Shown here: one piece after another, positions 25,806-34,243 of the stretch
Numbering within the stretch: the stretch's first letter is position 1
Layout of the letters: each line of letters begins with the position of its first letter
From: Haloferax massiliensis
GTDB lineage: Archaea; Halobacteriota; Halobacteria; Halobacteriales; Haloferacaceae
DNA: 64,000 bases
Direction: 5' to 3'
Assembly: GCF_001368915.1 (NCBI RefSeq)
Contig: NZ_CSTE01000001.1
Location: 693,884 to 757,883 of the forward strand
Notes under the pieces: model-generated
Database searches by the model: none
What the model saw: only the letters and a program-made list of their open reading frames with translations
Told to the model about the DNA's origin: nothing
Position numbers and translations under genes: made by a program

Positions 25806-26702
25806 ATGCGTATCCTCGTCTTCGGCGCGGGCAGTCTGGGCACGCTCGTCGGCGGCCTCCTCGCGTCGGTCCACGACGTGACGCTCGTCGCGCGCGACCC
25901 GCACGCCGCGCGGGTGTCGGCGGCCGGTCTCGACATCGTCGGTGCCGAGTCGGCGCACGTCTCGCCGGCCGCGACGACGACCGAGACGGGCCACTCGGCG
26001 GATCTCGCGCTCGTCACGGTCAAGTCGTTCGACACCGCGGCGGCCGCCGACGCGCTCGCCGACTGCGACGTGGGCGCGGTGCTGTCGCTCCAGAACGGAC
26101 TCACCGAGGAGACGCTCGCCTCTCGCCTCGACGCGCCCGTCCTCGCGGGCACGGCGACCTACGGAGCGCGGCTCGTCGAACCGGGTCGCGTCGAGTGTAC
26201 CGGCGTCGGCCGAATCGTCTTGGGCGCGCTCGACGGCGGCCCCGACCCCCTCGCCGAGCGCGTCGGCAAGGCGTTCCGCGACGCGGGGCTCAACGCACTC
26301 GTCGCGACCGACATGCCGCGGCGGCGCTGGGAGAAACTCGCCGTCAACGCCGGCATCAACGCCGTCACCGCGCTCTCGCGGGTCGAAAACGGCGCGCTCC
26401 GGTCGGGCGACGCCAACGACCTCGCGCACCGAGCGGCCCGCGAGACGGCCCGAGTCGCCCGATTAGAGCGCGTGTCGCTCCCGAACCGCGTCGCCCGCGA
26501 GGCGGTCGACCGCGTCGTCGAGAAAACCGCCGCGAACCGCTCGTCGATGCTACAGGACGTCGCGGCCGAAAAGCGGACCGAGGTGGACGCCATCAACGGC
26601 GCGGTGGTCGATATCGCCGCCGACCACGGCTTCGAGGTTCCGACGAACCGGACGCTCGCGGCGCTCCTCCGGGCGTGGGAGCGGGGTGCAGGGATACGTT
26701 AA
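25806..26702 (+). CDS. panE: 2-dehydropantoate 2-reductase (ketopantoate reductase)
   Basis: Reduces ketopantoate to pantoate with NADPH in the archaeal coenzyme A pathway. The 298-residue protein has the Rossmann start ILVFGAGSLGTLVGG, the family segment TVKSFDT, the conserved QNGLTEE, and the C-terminal helical domain with the catalytic Lys in RRRWEKLAVNAGINAVTAL and the conserved ANRSSMLQDV and DAINGAVV. The gene is alone in its orientation and runs toward the sulfatase-like gene. Related dehydrogenases share this fold, but the motif set favours PanE. Confidence 0.9.
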   Translation: MRILVFGAGSLGTLVGGLLASVHDVTLVARDPHAARVSAAGLDIVGAESAHVSPAATTTETGHSADLALVTVKSFDTAAAADALADCDVGAVLSLQNGLTEETLASRLDAPVLAGTATYGARLVEPGRVECTGVGRIVLGALDGGPDPLAERVGKAFRDAGLNALVATDMPRRRWEKLAVNAGINAVTALSRVENGALRSGDANDLAHRAARETARVARLERVSLPNRVAREAVDRVVEKTAANRSSMLQDVAAEKRTEVDAINGAVVDIAADHGFEVPTNRTLAALLRAWERGAGIR

Positions 26703-26724
26703 GCATTAGGACCGGCTCCGGTCG

Positions 26725-28266
26725 CTATTCGAGGTAGCCGAGGTCGCGCAGTCGGTCCTGCGCCTCGTCGTCCATCTGGTCGACCGAGTCGTCCGACACG
26801 TCGGTGTCGAGCGCGTCGGTCCACGCGCCGCCGATGGCGTCTTCGAACTCCGCGAGGGCGGCTTCGGTCTCCGCGATTGCCTCGTCTTCGGCGTCGGCGA
26901 CGTTCTCGGCCTCCTCGGGGTCGGCGTCGATGCGGTAGGCCTCGTCGGGGATGCGGTCGATTCGAACGTACTTGGCGTCGGTCCGCCGCGCCGCCCGCAT
27001 TCGGGAGTAGAACCGAGAGTCCTCTGGGAGCGTGATGCCGGCGCTCGACGCCTTCTCCTCTAACTGCTTGAGTTCGACCACGGGACGAGAGTACTCGACG
27101 AAGGCGTACTCGCCGTCTCGGAGCTGGCCGGGGTCGTCGTTCGATGCTTGCGCGAACTCCCGGTAGTCGGCCGACAGGAGCGAGCGCGTGCGGTCGAGGC
27201 CGACCGCGTCGTCGCCGGGGTTCGCGGGCTCTCCGCCCTCGACGCCGAGCGAGTCGAGCACCGTGTGATAGAGGTCGACCAGTTCGACCTGGTCGTCGCG
27301 GCGGTCCGCGTCGAGGTCGGGGTGTTTGACCATGAGCGGGACGTTGATGAGCGGGTCGTACAGGCAGAACTCGTGGCCGTAGAGGCCGTGTTCGCCGTGG
27401 AGTTCGCCGTGGTCGGCGCAGACGACGACCATGGTGTCGTCCCAGCGGCCGGTCTCTTTCAGGTGGTCGAACAGCCGGGTGAGCTGGTCGTCGATGTGGG
27501 CGATTTCGGCGTCGTAGAGGCCGCGGATGTCACCCCACTCGTCGTCGTCAATCTCGTAGGCTCCGGCGTTGTACTCCTTGGAGTTCTGGCAGACCTCGGT
27601 CGAATCGACGCCGGGCGCGAAGCGCTCTTTGTACTCCTCGGGCGGGTGGTACGGCAGGTGCGCGTCCATGAGGTTGACGAACGCGAAGAACTCCTCGGAG
27701 TCGTCGACGAAGTCGATGGTCTGGTCGATGACCGCGGGCGTCTTCGAGTCCGCGCCCTCGCCGCCGGCGAGGTACTCGTGGGCGGTGTTGCCGAGGCTGA
27801 CGAGCTTGTCGGCGAGCGTCCGGAGCGCGTCGCTGTCGTTCATCGTCTTCCACGCCTTCGCCAGCGGCCCCGACAGGAACTCGCCGGGCATGACCTCGAA
27901 GAAGTTGTCCTGCTCGGAGAAACCGTCGGTCAGGTGCGTGTACGGCGTTATCCACGCGTTAGAGGAGTAACAGGCGGTGTCGTAGCCGGCCGCCGAGAGC
28001 GTCTCGGCGAGGGTTGTCGCGCCTTCGAGATAGGGGTTCTCCTGGTCGGCCCCGTGCTGGCTGGGGTACATCCCGGTGAAAAGCGAGGCGTGGACCGGCA
28101 ACGTCCACGGCGCGGGCGCGACGGCCTGCTCGAAGACGGTCGCCTCGTCGGCGAAGCGGTCGAGCCCCGGCGTCGTCGGGCGGTCGTAGCCGTACGGCGT
28201 GAGGTGGTCTTTTCGGACCGTGTCCATGACGACGAAGAGGACGTTCTCGGGCGACTCGGCAGTCAT
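26725..28266 (-). CDS. Sulfatase-family (alkaline phosphatase superfamily) hydrolase
   Basis: A 513-residue hydrolase of the sulfatase family. Metal ligands are visible in FVVMDTVRKDHL (Asp near residue 14) and VVVCADHGELHGEHGLYGHE. The nucleophile region reads PAPWTLPVHASLFTG, with Thr where classical sulfatases have the Cys/Ser that becomes formylglycine. It is therefore probably not a formylglycine sulfatase but a phosphatase, phosphonate or lipid-headgroup hydrolase. No signal peptide is seen, so it should act in the cytoplasm. Confidence 0.87.
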   Translation of the reverse strand: MTAESPENVLFVVMDTVRKDHLTPYGYDRPTTPGLDRFADEATVFEQAVAPAPWTLPVHASLFTGMYPSQHGADQENPYLEGATTLAETLSAAGYDTACYSSNAWITPYTHLTDGFSEQDNFFEVMPGEFLSGPLAKAWKTMNDSDALRTLADKLVSLGNTAHEYLAGGEGADSKTPAVIDQTIDFVDDSEEFFAFVNLMDAHLPYHPPEEYKERFAPGVDSTEVCQNSKEYNAGAYEIDDDEWGDIRGLYDAEIAHIDDQLTRLFDHLKETGRWDDTMVVVCADHGELHGEHGLYGHEFCLYDPLINVPLMVKHPDLDADRRDDQVELVDLYHTVLDSLGVEGGEPANPGDDAVGLDRTRSLLSADYREFAQASNDDPGQLRDGEYAFVEYSRPVVELKQLEEKASSAGITLPEDSRFYSRMRAARRTDAKYVRIDRIPDEAYRIDADPEEAENVADAEDEAIAETEAALAEFEDAIGGAWTDALDTDVSDDSVDQMDDEAQDRLRDLGYLE

Positions 28267-28344
28267 ACCCGTGGGTGGGGAGTAGTCGCCGATAAAACTC
28301 CTGTTCTCGGCCGCCGCCGCGACGAAAACGCCCGAACCGTCGAG

Positions 28345-28722
28345 TTAGAACGGAGCCTGCGGGCCCTGGTCGTCCTCGATGTCGGTCGTGTCGTCGCTGG
28401 TGTCGCCGGGGAACGACGGACTGCCGCCGCGGCTGTCGCCGCCCATGCCGCCGTCGCCGCCCATGCCGGTGTCGGCGTGGACTTCGTTAATCTCGGGAAT
28501 CTCCTTGACCATTCGGGTCTTGATGGCCTGGATGGTCATCGGGGAGATACCGCACCCGGAGCAAGCGCCGCCGAGGAGAACGGTGACCTCACCGGTCTCG
28601 CGGTCGAGGTCGCGGATGGCCGCGCTGCCGCCGTGCATCTGGATCTGCGGGAAGTTCCGACGGAGGAAGTTCACGACACGCTCTTTGAGGTCGTCCTCGC
28701 CGTCCTGCGTCTCCGTGCTCAT
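28345..28722 (-). CDS. NifU C-terminal-domain iron-sulfur protein
   Basis: Single NifU C-terminal domain, as in Nfu scaffolds that pass [4Fe-4S] clusters to target proteins. The family signature GGACSGCGISPMTIQAIK carries the CxxC that binds the cluster, preceded by the helix VVNFLRRNFPQIQMHGG. A Gly/Met-rich and acidic tail of about 40 residues (DTGMGGDGGMGGD...) follows, a haloarchaeal extra. The 125-residue protein has no partner gene directly adjacent, but sufU and sufS lie at the right end of this window. Confidence 0.9.
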   Translation of the reverse strand: MSTETQDGEDDLKERVVNFLRRNFPQIQMHGGSAAIRDLDRETGEVTVLLGGACSGCGISPMTIQAIKTRMVKEIPEINEVHADTGMGGDGGMGGDSRGGSPSFPGDTSDDTTDIEDDQGPQAPF

Positions 28723-28766
28723 GCACGCGGCTTCGAGGTGAACGTGCTTAGGCCTTTGGTTCGGGG

Positions 28767-29084
28767 TTACGCCTCGACGCCGAAGACCCGCCGAAGCTCG
28801 CCTTCTATCTCGTCGACGTAGCGGTCGAGGACGGCTTCGAGTTCGTCGTCGTCGATTTCGACCGCCGTCAGTCGCTCCGCGGGGTTTTCGGGGAGCTGCA
28901 CGGAGAAGTCGCCGTCCTCGTAGAACGGTTCGGACTCGTTGAGAATCTGCTGGTCGACCCCGTGGATGAGCGACGAGTCGAACTCGTCGTTCATCGTCTC
29001 GAAGGCGTTCTTGTACGCGCGCTGGAGTTCGGGGAAGTAGTTGGCGTACTTGTCCTCGAACTTCTCGGGGTCGAAGTCGGTCAT
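28767..29084 (-). CDS. Haloarchaeal protein of unknown function (105 aa, DUF5783-like)
   Basis: A soluble, acidic, mostly helical 105-residue protein starting MTDFDPEKFEDKYANYFPELQ. It matches the pattern I remember for DUF5783, a haloarchaeal family of unknown role; this is recall, not a search. It lies 44 bp upstream of the NifU-like gene in the same direction and may share its transcript. No signal or membrane segment is seen. Confidence 0.85.
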   Translation of the reverse strand: MTDFDPEKFEDKYANYFPELQRAYKNAFETMNDEFDSSLIHGVDQQILNESEPFYEDGDFSVQLPENPAERLTAVEIDDDELEAVLDRYVDEIEGELRRVFGVEA

Positions 29085-29212
29085 ACTCGGAGCTTTCGCG
29101 CTCTGAGCAAAAAATCGGACGATTGGCCGGTGCGCTCCGCGGGTCCGGTCACACCGATGTTACCTGAGACTTTTCTATCTATTAGATAAATATAATAATA
29201 TATGGAATTAAT

Positions 29213-29728
29213 ATGCAATCTAACGTACAAAACAATCGCCCCCGCGGACTTCGGAGTGAGCTAACCGTGTCGCAACAATCCGTCGCTTCGCTCACGCGGT
29301 GGAGTCCGGTCCTCGTTCGACTCGCGGTGGGAATTCCGATGGTCGTCTCGGGACTCGGTAAAGTCCTCGCAATCGGGCCGAAAGCGTCGGGAATCCCCGG
29401 CTTTTCGGGGTTCTTGGTGAGCCTCGGCGTCCCGCTTCCCATCGTCGCCGCGTGGGGTGTCGGCCTGGTCGAACTCGTCGGCGGGTTCCTGTTGCTCGTC
29501 GGGTTGTTCGTCCGCGTCACGGGCGCGCTCGTCGCCGTCAACATGCTCGCCGCCACCGCCCTCGTCCACCTTCCGGAGGGCTACCAGTCCAGTGAACTGA
29601 CCTTCGCGCTCGCGCTGGTCGCCGTCTCGCTCGTCCTGAGCGGCCCGGGGTCGCTCTCGCTCGAACGGGCGCTGTTCGGCGGCGAACTACTCGCAGACGG
29701 TGCGAACCCGGCGGCACGGGCGGACTAA
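29213..29728 (+). CDS. DoxX-family membrane protein
   Basis: A 171-residue membrane protein with four helices after a hydrophilic N-terminus of about 35 residues. Family signs are RLAVGIPMVVSGLGKV, the GFSGFLVSLGVPLPIVAAWGVGLVELVGG stretch and GALVAVNMLAATALVH. DoxX proteins are linked to thiosulfate:quinone or redox balance functions, but most are uncharacterised. A very AT-rich promoter (about 29180-29205) lies the right distance upstream for a leaderless ATG at 29213. A GTG at 29267 would drop the N-terminal extension. Confidence 0.85.
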   Translation: MQSNVQNNRPRGLRSELTVSQQSVASLTRWSPVLVRLAVGIPMVVSGLGKVLAIGPKASGIPGFSGFLVSLGVPLPIVAAWGVGLVELVGGFLLLVGLFVRVTGALVAVNMLAATALVHLPEGYQSSELTFALALVAVSLVLSGPGSLSLERALFGGELLADGANPAARAD

Positions 29729-29743
29729 ACCGAAGACGCACCC

Positions 29744-29750
29744 GTTTTTT
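29744..29750 (+). terminator. T-run terminator after the DoxX gene
   Basis: GTTTTTT lies 16 bp after the DoxX stop codon, fitting haloarchaeal intrinsic termination. The next 150 bp on either strand contain no gene. Confidence 0.5.
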
Positions 29751-29904
29751 CTGGTACTCCCTGCTTACGTGGACGCCGACTCGGTTGGTCGCGCTCCCAC
29801 CCCAGATTCTGTATAGCAACTTCTGGTTCATCGTAGACACTCGGCAGAATCGCGATTCTACGGGGAGAGCGGTTCAGATACAGAAATTTGAGTGACGCGG
29901 GGCG

Positions 29905-30126
29905 TCACTCGATGAGCGGACTGTCCACGCGCGCGGCCGAGAGTTCGCTCGCCGCGAAGATGGACGCTAGTTCGGTTATCAGTTCGTCGTACGACTCGTC
30001 GTCCTCGCGCAGCGCGTCGAGTCGCTCGACGGTTCGACGGTCCAGTTCGACCGTCTCTGTTTGTACCTCCGGTTCGTAGCCGACCGGGTAGTCGTATTCG
30101 GCCTCGTTCGATCTGGCAGTCGCCAT
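29905..30126 (-). CDS. VapB-like/ribbon-helix-helix small protein (73 aa)
   Basis: The 73-residue protein has a strand-like TETVELDRRTVERLDAL followed by the helix pair EDDESYDELITELASIF, the archaeal antitoxin-like layout. No PIN or other toxin gene is adjacent, so it may be a solitary regulator. I associate it with DUF7557 from memory. The 259 bp upstream up to 30385 hold AT-rich promoter-like sequence and no convincing gene. Confidence 0.74.
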   Translation of the reverse strand: MATARSNEAEYDYPVGYEPEVQTETVELDRRTVERLDALREDDESYDELITELASIFAASELSAARVDSPLIE

Positions 30127-30385
30127 CGTTCACTCCGCTCCGGCATGCGTGCCGGTATCATGGCATACACACGCATACGATATGAGGATTTCGCGGATTT
30201 CGCGCCCGAGACCGAACGCGAACCCGGTCTGACGCCGATTCAGCTCTCCGTCCCTGCTCCAAAAATAAACTACACTCCGCTATATCGAATTATCACTGCG
30301 GCCGAATCAGGCAGTCATCGCCAGTCTACTGGATTGTTTAAGGACAAACGATTTTATGCTCGATAGATTGTCGAATACTGGATAC

Positions 30386-30535
30386 ATGAGCGACTATACA
30401 CTCGAATCTGGGTCAAATTCTCTCGGAAGTAGAAGCAAACACAACTTCGGACTCGCGGCCGGCTCGATTAACCGGGATTGCGGGCCGCACGAACCCGACC
30501 GGTCGCGCTCTCCCGAGGTGTCCGCGCCCCCGTGA
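30386..30535 (+). CDS. Possible short upstream ORF (49 aa) coupled to TrkA-domain gene
   Basis: ATG at 30386 lies a few bases after the predicted start site of a TTTTATG promoter at about 30352-30358. Its TGA overlaps the ATG of the next gene by one base (TGATG). The product (MSDYTLESGSNSLGSRSK...) has low complexity and no recognisable domain. It could be a small protein, a regulatory upstream frame, or chance. Coding character is weak. Confidence 0.3.
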   Translation: MSDYTLESGSNSLGSRSKHNFGLAAGSINRDCGPHEPDRSRSPEVSAPP

Positions 30536-31290
30536 TGTACGACCGTCGCATCCTCATCGACGCGCTCGCGCACCGGCCGTTGCTCCGGCGGATGGTCAGA
30601 CCGCTCGTCGCCGTCGCGGCGTTCGTCGTCGCCGGCGTCGGCGGATTCAGCGTCCTCGGCGGTGCGGGCCTCGTCGACGCGGCGTTCTGGCTACTCGACC
30701 CGACCAGCATCGAACTCCACTACCAGACTCACGAGGGGCCGGCGACGCTCGTCAAGGCGTACGCCATCGTGATTCTCACCGGCCTCATCGGAACCGGACT
30801 GTGGGCCGGCGAGACGTTCGTCTCCGCGGCCTTCGGCGGACAGATACGCGAGGAACTCGACCAGATGAAACTCCACCGAGAGATAGCGGAACTCGAATCG
30901 CACGTAATCGTCTGCGGCTACGGAACCTTCGGAAAGACGGTGGCGGCGCGGCTCCGCGAGATGGGCCGCGACGTGGTCGTCGTCGAGAGCAAGGAGGCGG
31001 GGTACCAGCGCGCCCGTGACGCGGACCTGCTCGCGGTCGAAGGCGACGCCCGCCGCGAGGACCGACTCACCGACGCGGGCGTCGAGCGCGCCGCGACGGT
31101 CGTCGGCGCGATAGACGACTCCAAGGTGAACATCCAAATCGCCATCGCGGCGAGTCGGCTGTCCCCCGACGCCAAACTCGTCGTCCGCGCCGGCGACCAG
31201 ATGGACGAGGCGCTCGCGCGCCGCGCCGGAGCCGACGAGGTCGTCGTCCCGGAAATCGTGAGCGGCGAGCAGGTCTGTTCGGGCCTCTGA
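30535..31290 (+). CDS. TrkA-N domain protein with two membrane helices (potassium-channel-like)
   Basis: The 251-residue protein has two hydrophobic helices (about residues 25-50 and 75-95) and then a TrkA-N (RCK-type) Rossmann domain: HVIVCGYGTFGKTVAARL, VVVVESKEAGYQRARDADLLAVEGDA, and VVGAIDDSKVNIQIAIAAS. Between the helices there is no TVGYG-like selectivity filter, so it is not a full K+ channel; it may be a regulatory or degenerate relative. The ATG at 30535 is preferred, since the sequence before it is low-complexity. Confidence 0.82.
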   Translation: MYDRRILIDALAHRPLLRRMVRPLVAVAAFVVAGVGGFSVLGGAGLVDAAFWLLDPTSIELHYQTHEGPATLVKAYAIVILTGLIGTGLWAGETFVSAAFGGQIREELDQMKLHREIAELESHVIVCGYGTFGKTVAARLREMGRDVVVVESKEAGYQRARDADLLAVEGDARREDRLTDAGVERAATVVGAIDDSKVNIQIAIAASRLSPDAKLVVRAGDQMDEALARRAGADEVVVPEIVSGEQVCSGL

Positions 31291-31362
31291 GTCGCCGCGC
31301 CGCCCCCGCTCTCGCCCCTGTCCCTCCGTCTGTTATTTGTTCACAGCGCACGCAGTCTTCGT

Positions 31363-32193
31363 ATGCCCACCGACGAGTCCCGCTACGACGACGAGGGCGT
31401 CCTGAAGAAGAAACAGTACAAACGCGAGCTAAACCGCCTGCAGGAGGAACTGGTGAAACTCCAGTACTGGATAAAGGAACACGACCTGCGGGTTTGTGTC
31501 GTCTTCGAGGGCCGCGACGCCGCGGGGAAAGGCGGCGTCATCAAGCGCATCACCCGCCGGCTCAACCCGCGGGTGGCGCGGGTCGTCGCGCTCGGCAAGC
31601 CCACGGAGCGCGAACGGGGGCAGTGGTACTTTCAGCGGTACGTCGAACAGCTTCCGACCGAAGGCGAGATGGTGCTTTTCGACCGGAGTTGGTACAACCG
31701 CGCGGGCGTCGAGCGGGTGATGGGCTTCTGTACCGACGAGGAGTACGAGGAGTTCTTACGGACCTGCCCCGAGTTCGAGCGGATGCTCGTCCGCTCGGGC
31801 ATCGTCCTCATCAAGTACTGGTTTTCCATCAGCGACGCGGAACAGGAACGTCGCTTCCAGAAGCGAAACGAGGACCCGAAGCGCCGCTGGAAACTGAGTC
31901 CGATGGACCTCGAAGCGCGCTCGCGGTGGGCCGACTACTCGGAGGCCAAAGACCGGATGTTCGAACACACCGATACCGACGAGGCCCCGTGGCACGTCGT
32001 CAACGCCGACGTGAAGCGCCACGCCCGACTCAACTGCATCTCGCACCTGCTGGACCAAATCGACTACGAGGACCTGACGCCCGACCCCATCGAACTCCCG
32101 TCCCGACAGGACGATACCGGATACGAGCGGCCACCGATCGACAGTCAAAACTGGGTTCCCGCGCGGTTCGGGTCAAATCCGGTCGACGACTGA
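31363..32193 (+). CDS. ppk2: Polyphosphate kinase 2
   Basis: Transfers phosphate between polyphosphate and nucleoside diphosphates. The 276-residue protein has the PPK2 P-loop VVFEGRDAAGKGGVIKRIT, the conserved LGKPTERERGQWYFQRYV, Walker B LFDRSWYNRAGVERVMGF, and the lid region FSISDAEQERRFQKRNEDPKRRWKLSP. The pattern and single-domain length fit class I PPK2, which prefers nucleoside diphosphates. It lies after the TrkA-type gene with a gap of 72 bp and may be expressed from its own promoter (TTATTTG near 31335). Confidence 0.93.
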   Translation: MPTDESRYDDEGVLKKKQYKRELNRLQEELVKLQYWIKEHDLRVCVVFEGRDAAGKGGVIKRITRRLNPRVARVVALGKPTERERGQWYFQRYVEQLPTEGEMVLFDRSWYNRAGVERVMGFCTDEEYEEFLRTCPEFERMLVRSGIVLIKYWFSISDAEQERRFQKRNEDPKRRWKLSPMDLEARSRWADYSEAKDRMFEHTDTDEAPWHVVNADVKRHARLNCISHLLDQIDYEDLTPDPIELPSRQDDTGYERPPIDSQNWVPARFGSNPVDD

Positions 32194-32220
32194 GCGTCGC
32201 CCTCCATCGCCGGTGGCCGG

Positions 32221-32607
32221 CTACCAGTGGTTCGCGCCGCTGTCCCGCAGTCGCGCCTCGCGCCAGCACGTCACTTCGAGTTCGTTCCCGTCCGGGTCCG
32301 CGAAGTAGAGACTCGTCTCCGCGTCCCGGAACTCGACGCCCGCGCCTGCGAGTCGCTCTCGGAGCGTTTCGAGAAACGACGCCGGCGCGGCGAAGGCGAC
32401 GTGACCGGCGCGAACGCCGTCGCCGCCGACCTCCGAGAGGTTGAGCGACGCCGCTTGGCCGACGCGAACCCAGTGATACGTCCCGTCGGCGGGGTTCCGC
32501 CCGTCGACCGACGGGAGACCGAGCGTCTCCGTGTAGAACGAGACCGCCCGTTCGAGGTTCGAGACGGGGAGTGCGACGTGGTCGAAACCGAGGACGCCGT
32601 CTGACAT
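32221..32607 (-). CDS. VOC-superfamily (glyoxalase/dioxygenase fold) protein
   Basis: One vicinal-oxygen-chelate domain of 128 residues with the beta-alpha-beta-beta-beta modules GFDHVALPVSNLERAVSFYTETLGL and AGHVAFAAP...LRERLAGAGVEF, ending with LYFADPDGNELEVTCW. Metal-ligand candidates are the His in FDHVAL, His in GHVAF and the Glu of NELEV. Such proteins include glyoxalase I, antibiotic-resistance proteins and extradiol dioxygenases, so the substrate is open. The gene is convergent with ppk2. Confidence 0.86.
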   Translation of the reverse strand: MSDGVLGFDHVALPVSNLERAVSFYTETLGLPSVDGRNPADGTYHWVRVGQAASLNLSEVGGDGVRAGHVAFAAPASFLETLRERLAGAGVEFRDAETSLYFADPDGNELEVTCWREARLRDSGANHW

Positions 32608-32640
32608 ACGCCGGCTTCGGGCGGGCGAGAGATAGGTGTT

Positions 32641-34080
32641 TCAGTCGTCGTCGCCGTCGGCGTCACCCAACTGCTCGCCGACGATGCGGTCCGCCTCGGC
32701 GATGAACGCCTCGACTTCGCCTTTCGGAATCGTCGCGCCCGCGGCGACGTCGTGGCCGCCGCCGTCGCCGCCGACCGACCGCGACGCCTCGCGCATGACC
32801 GCCGAGAGGTCCAAGCCCTCTCGGACCATCACGTACGACCCGCGCGAGGAGACTTTCACCTCGCCCTCCTCGGTGTCGGCGAACGCGAGGACCGGAATCC
32901 CGTTTCGGGTCGCGTCGGTGCCGACGGCCATCCCGGCGACGATGCCGACGATGGTCTCGCGTATCTCGTCGCCCGCGTCGAACCACTGGAGGTTGTCCTC
33001 GACGCGGACGCCGTGTTCTTTCACCCACTGGAGGCCGTTCGAGAGGTTCTTGCGGTGGTTCCGCAGGAGCCTGCGCGCCCGGTCGAGCGCCGCGTCGCGC
33101 TCGCCGAGACAGACCGCGAGGCCCACGTCGGCGCGGTCGTAGCGCGCGGTCGCGTTCAGGAGCGTCGAGAACTCGCTCACGTCGCGGAGTTCGGTCCCCT
33201 CGGCCTCCGCGGTGAGCACGTAGGTCGTCCCCACGAGGTCGTCGATGCGGGAGGCGGGGACGCCGCTGGCGATGGCGCGGCGCATCAGGGCGCTGGCGAG
33301 CGTCTGTCGCTCGTCGCCGGTGAGGTCGACCCACCGCTTCCACTCGCCGTCGTCGCCGCGGCAGGGAACGTCGAGTTCGGTGAGGAACTCGATGGCACCG
33401 GCCTCGTTGTTCGAGATGCCGGGGATGCGAACGTCGGTCGCGTACTGGAGGAGTTTCGGGAGCGCGCGGGTCTGGCGGCCGTAGATGCGGAGGTCGGTGC
33501 CCTCCTCGACGACGCCGGCTTCGACGCCCTCGTCGACGATGCCCGCGTTGGCCCCGCGGAGTTCGCCGTTCGTGTCCTGCATGTCGCCGACCGCGCCGAC
33601 GACCGCGAGGGCGGCGAGGTCGCGGTTATCGATGCCTTCGGGTTCGAGCGCCCGCGCGAGGACGTAGGCCGCGCCCGCGCCGGAGAGTTCGCTCGCGCCG
33701 TTGAGGCCGAACCGGAGCGGGTTGAGGTGGTGGTCGGTCTCGACGCCCTCGGCGGGCTGGTGGTGGTCTGCGATGACGGGGTGGAAGTCGCCCGCCGCCT
33801 CGTGGTCGGCGACGATGTCGAGTTGGCCGCTCCCGAAGTCCGTGAACAGCACGGTGTCGTAGTCGGTCGCCGCGATGTCGGCCACGGCGGCCGCGTCGAG
33901 TTGGCGGCAGAACACCGTCTCGAAGGGGATTTCGGCGCGTTCGAGCGCGGTCGAGGCGATGCCGGCGCTCGTCAACCCGTCGGCGTCGATGTGCGAGGCG
34001 AGGAGCACCCGGTCGGCGTCGCGGAGGCGGGCCGCGCAGGCCGCCGCGTGCTCGGTGAGTTCGGGGACGGGTCCGTCCAT
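32641..34080 (-). CDS. DHH-family (RecJ-like) phosphoesterase
   Basis: The 479-residue protein carries the DHH motifs ASHIDADGLTSAG, LFTDFGSGQLD and VIADHHQPAEG, and a C-terminal DHHA1 domain with GGGHDVAAGATI. Archaeal members include GINS-associated (GAN-like) nucleases and single-strand exonucleases that act with MCM-GINS or in mismatch-type repair. The ATG at 34080 is chosen; an in-frame GTG at 34095 adds five residues. It is followed on the same strand by the VOC gene after 33 bp. Confidence 0.88.
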   Translation of the reverse strand: MDGPVPELTEHAAACAARLRDADRVLLASHIDADGLTSAGIASTALERAEIPFETVFCRQLDAAAVADIAATDYDTVLFTDFGSGQLDIVADHEAAGDFHPVIADHHQPAEGVETDHHLNPLRFGLNGASELSGAGAAYVLARALEPEGIDNRDLAALAVVGAVGDMQDTNGELRGANAGIVDEGVEAGVVEEGTDLRIYGRQTRALPKLLQYATDVRIPGISNNEAGAIEFLTELDVPCRGDDGEWKRWVDLTGDERQTLASALMRRAIASGVPASRIDDLVGTTYVLTAEAEGTELRDVSEFSTLLNATARYDRADVGLAVCLGERDAALDRARRLLRNHRKNLSNGLQWVKEHGVRVEDNLQWFDAGDEIRETIVGIVAGMAVGTDATRNGIPVLAFADTEEGEVKVSSRGSYVMVREGLDLSAVMREASRSVGGDGGGHDVAAGATIPKGEVEAFIAEADRIVGEQLGDADGDDD

Positions 34081-34243
34081 TGGTGTGGTACTCACGCCCT
34101 CTCCGGCATAAACGCTGGTAGTCCGGCCACGCGACCCCTTCGTTTCCACTCCAGTTCGGCGGGGAGCACGTGTCGTCGTTGCCGCGGTTCGGTATAAGAA
34201 GGCTCGCCCGCGGGGCGCGGGGCTGTTCGACCGCGACGGGCGG

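Noticed and set aside
29905-30126. Complete toxin-antitoxin pair
   Set aside because: The antitoxin-like protein has no PIN, RelE or HEPN gene beside it on either strand.
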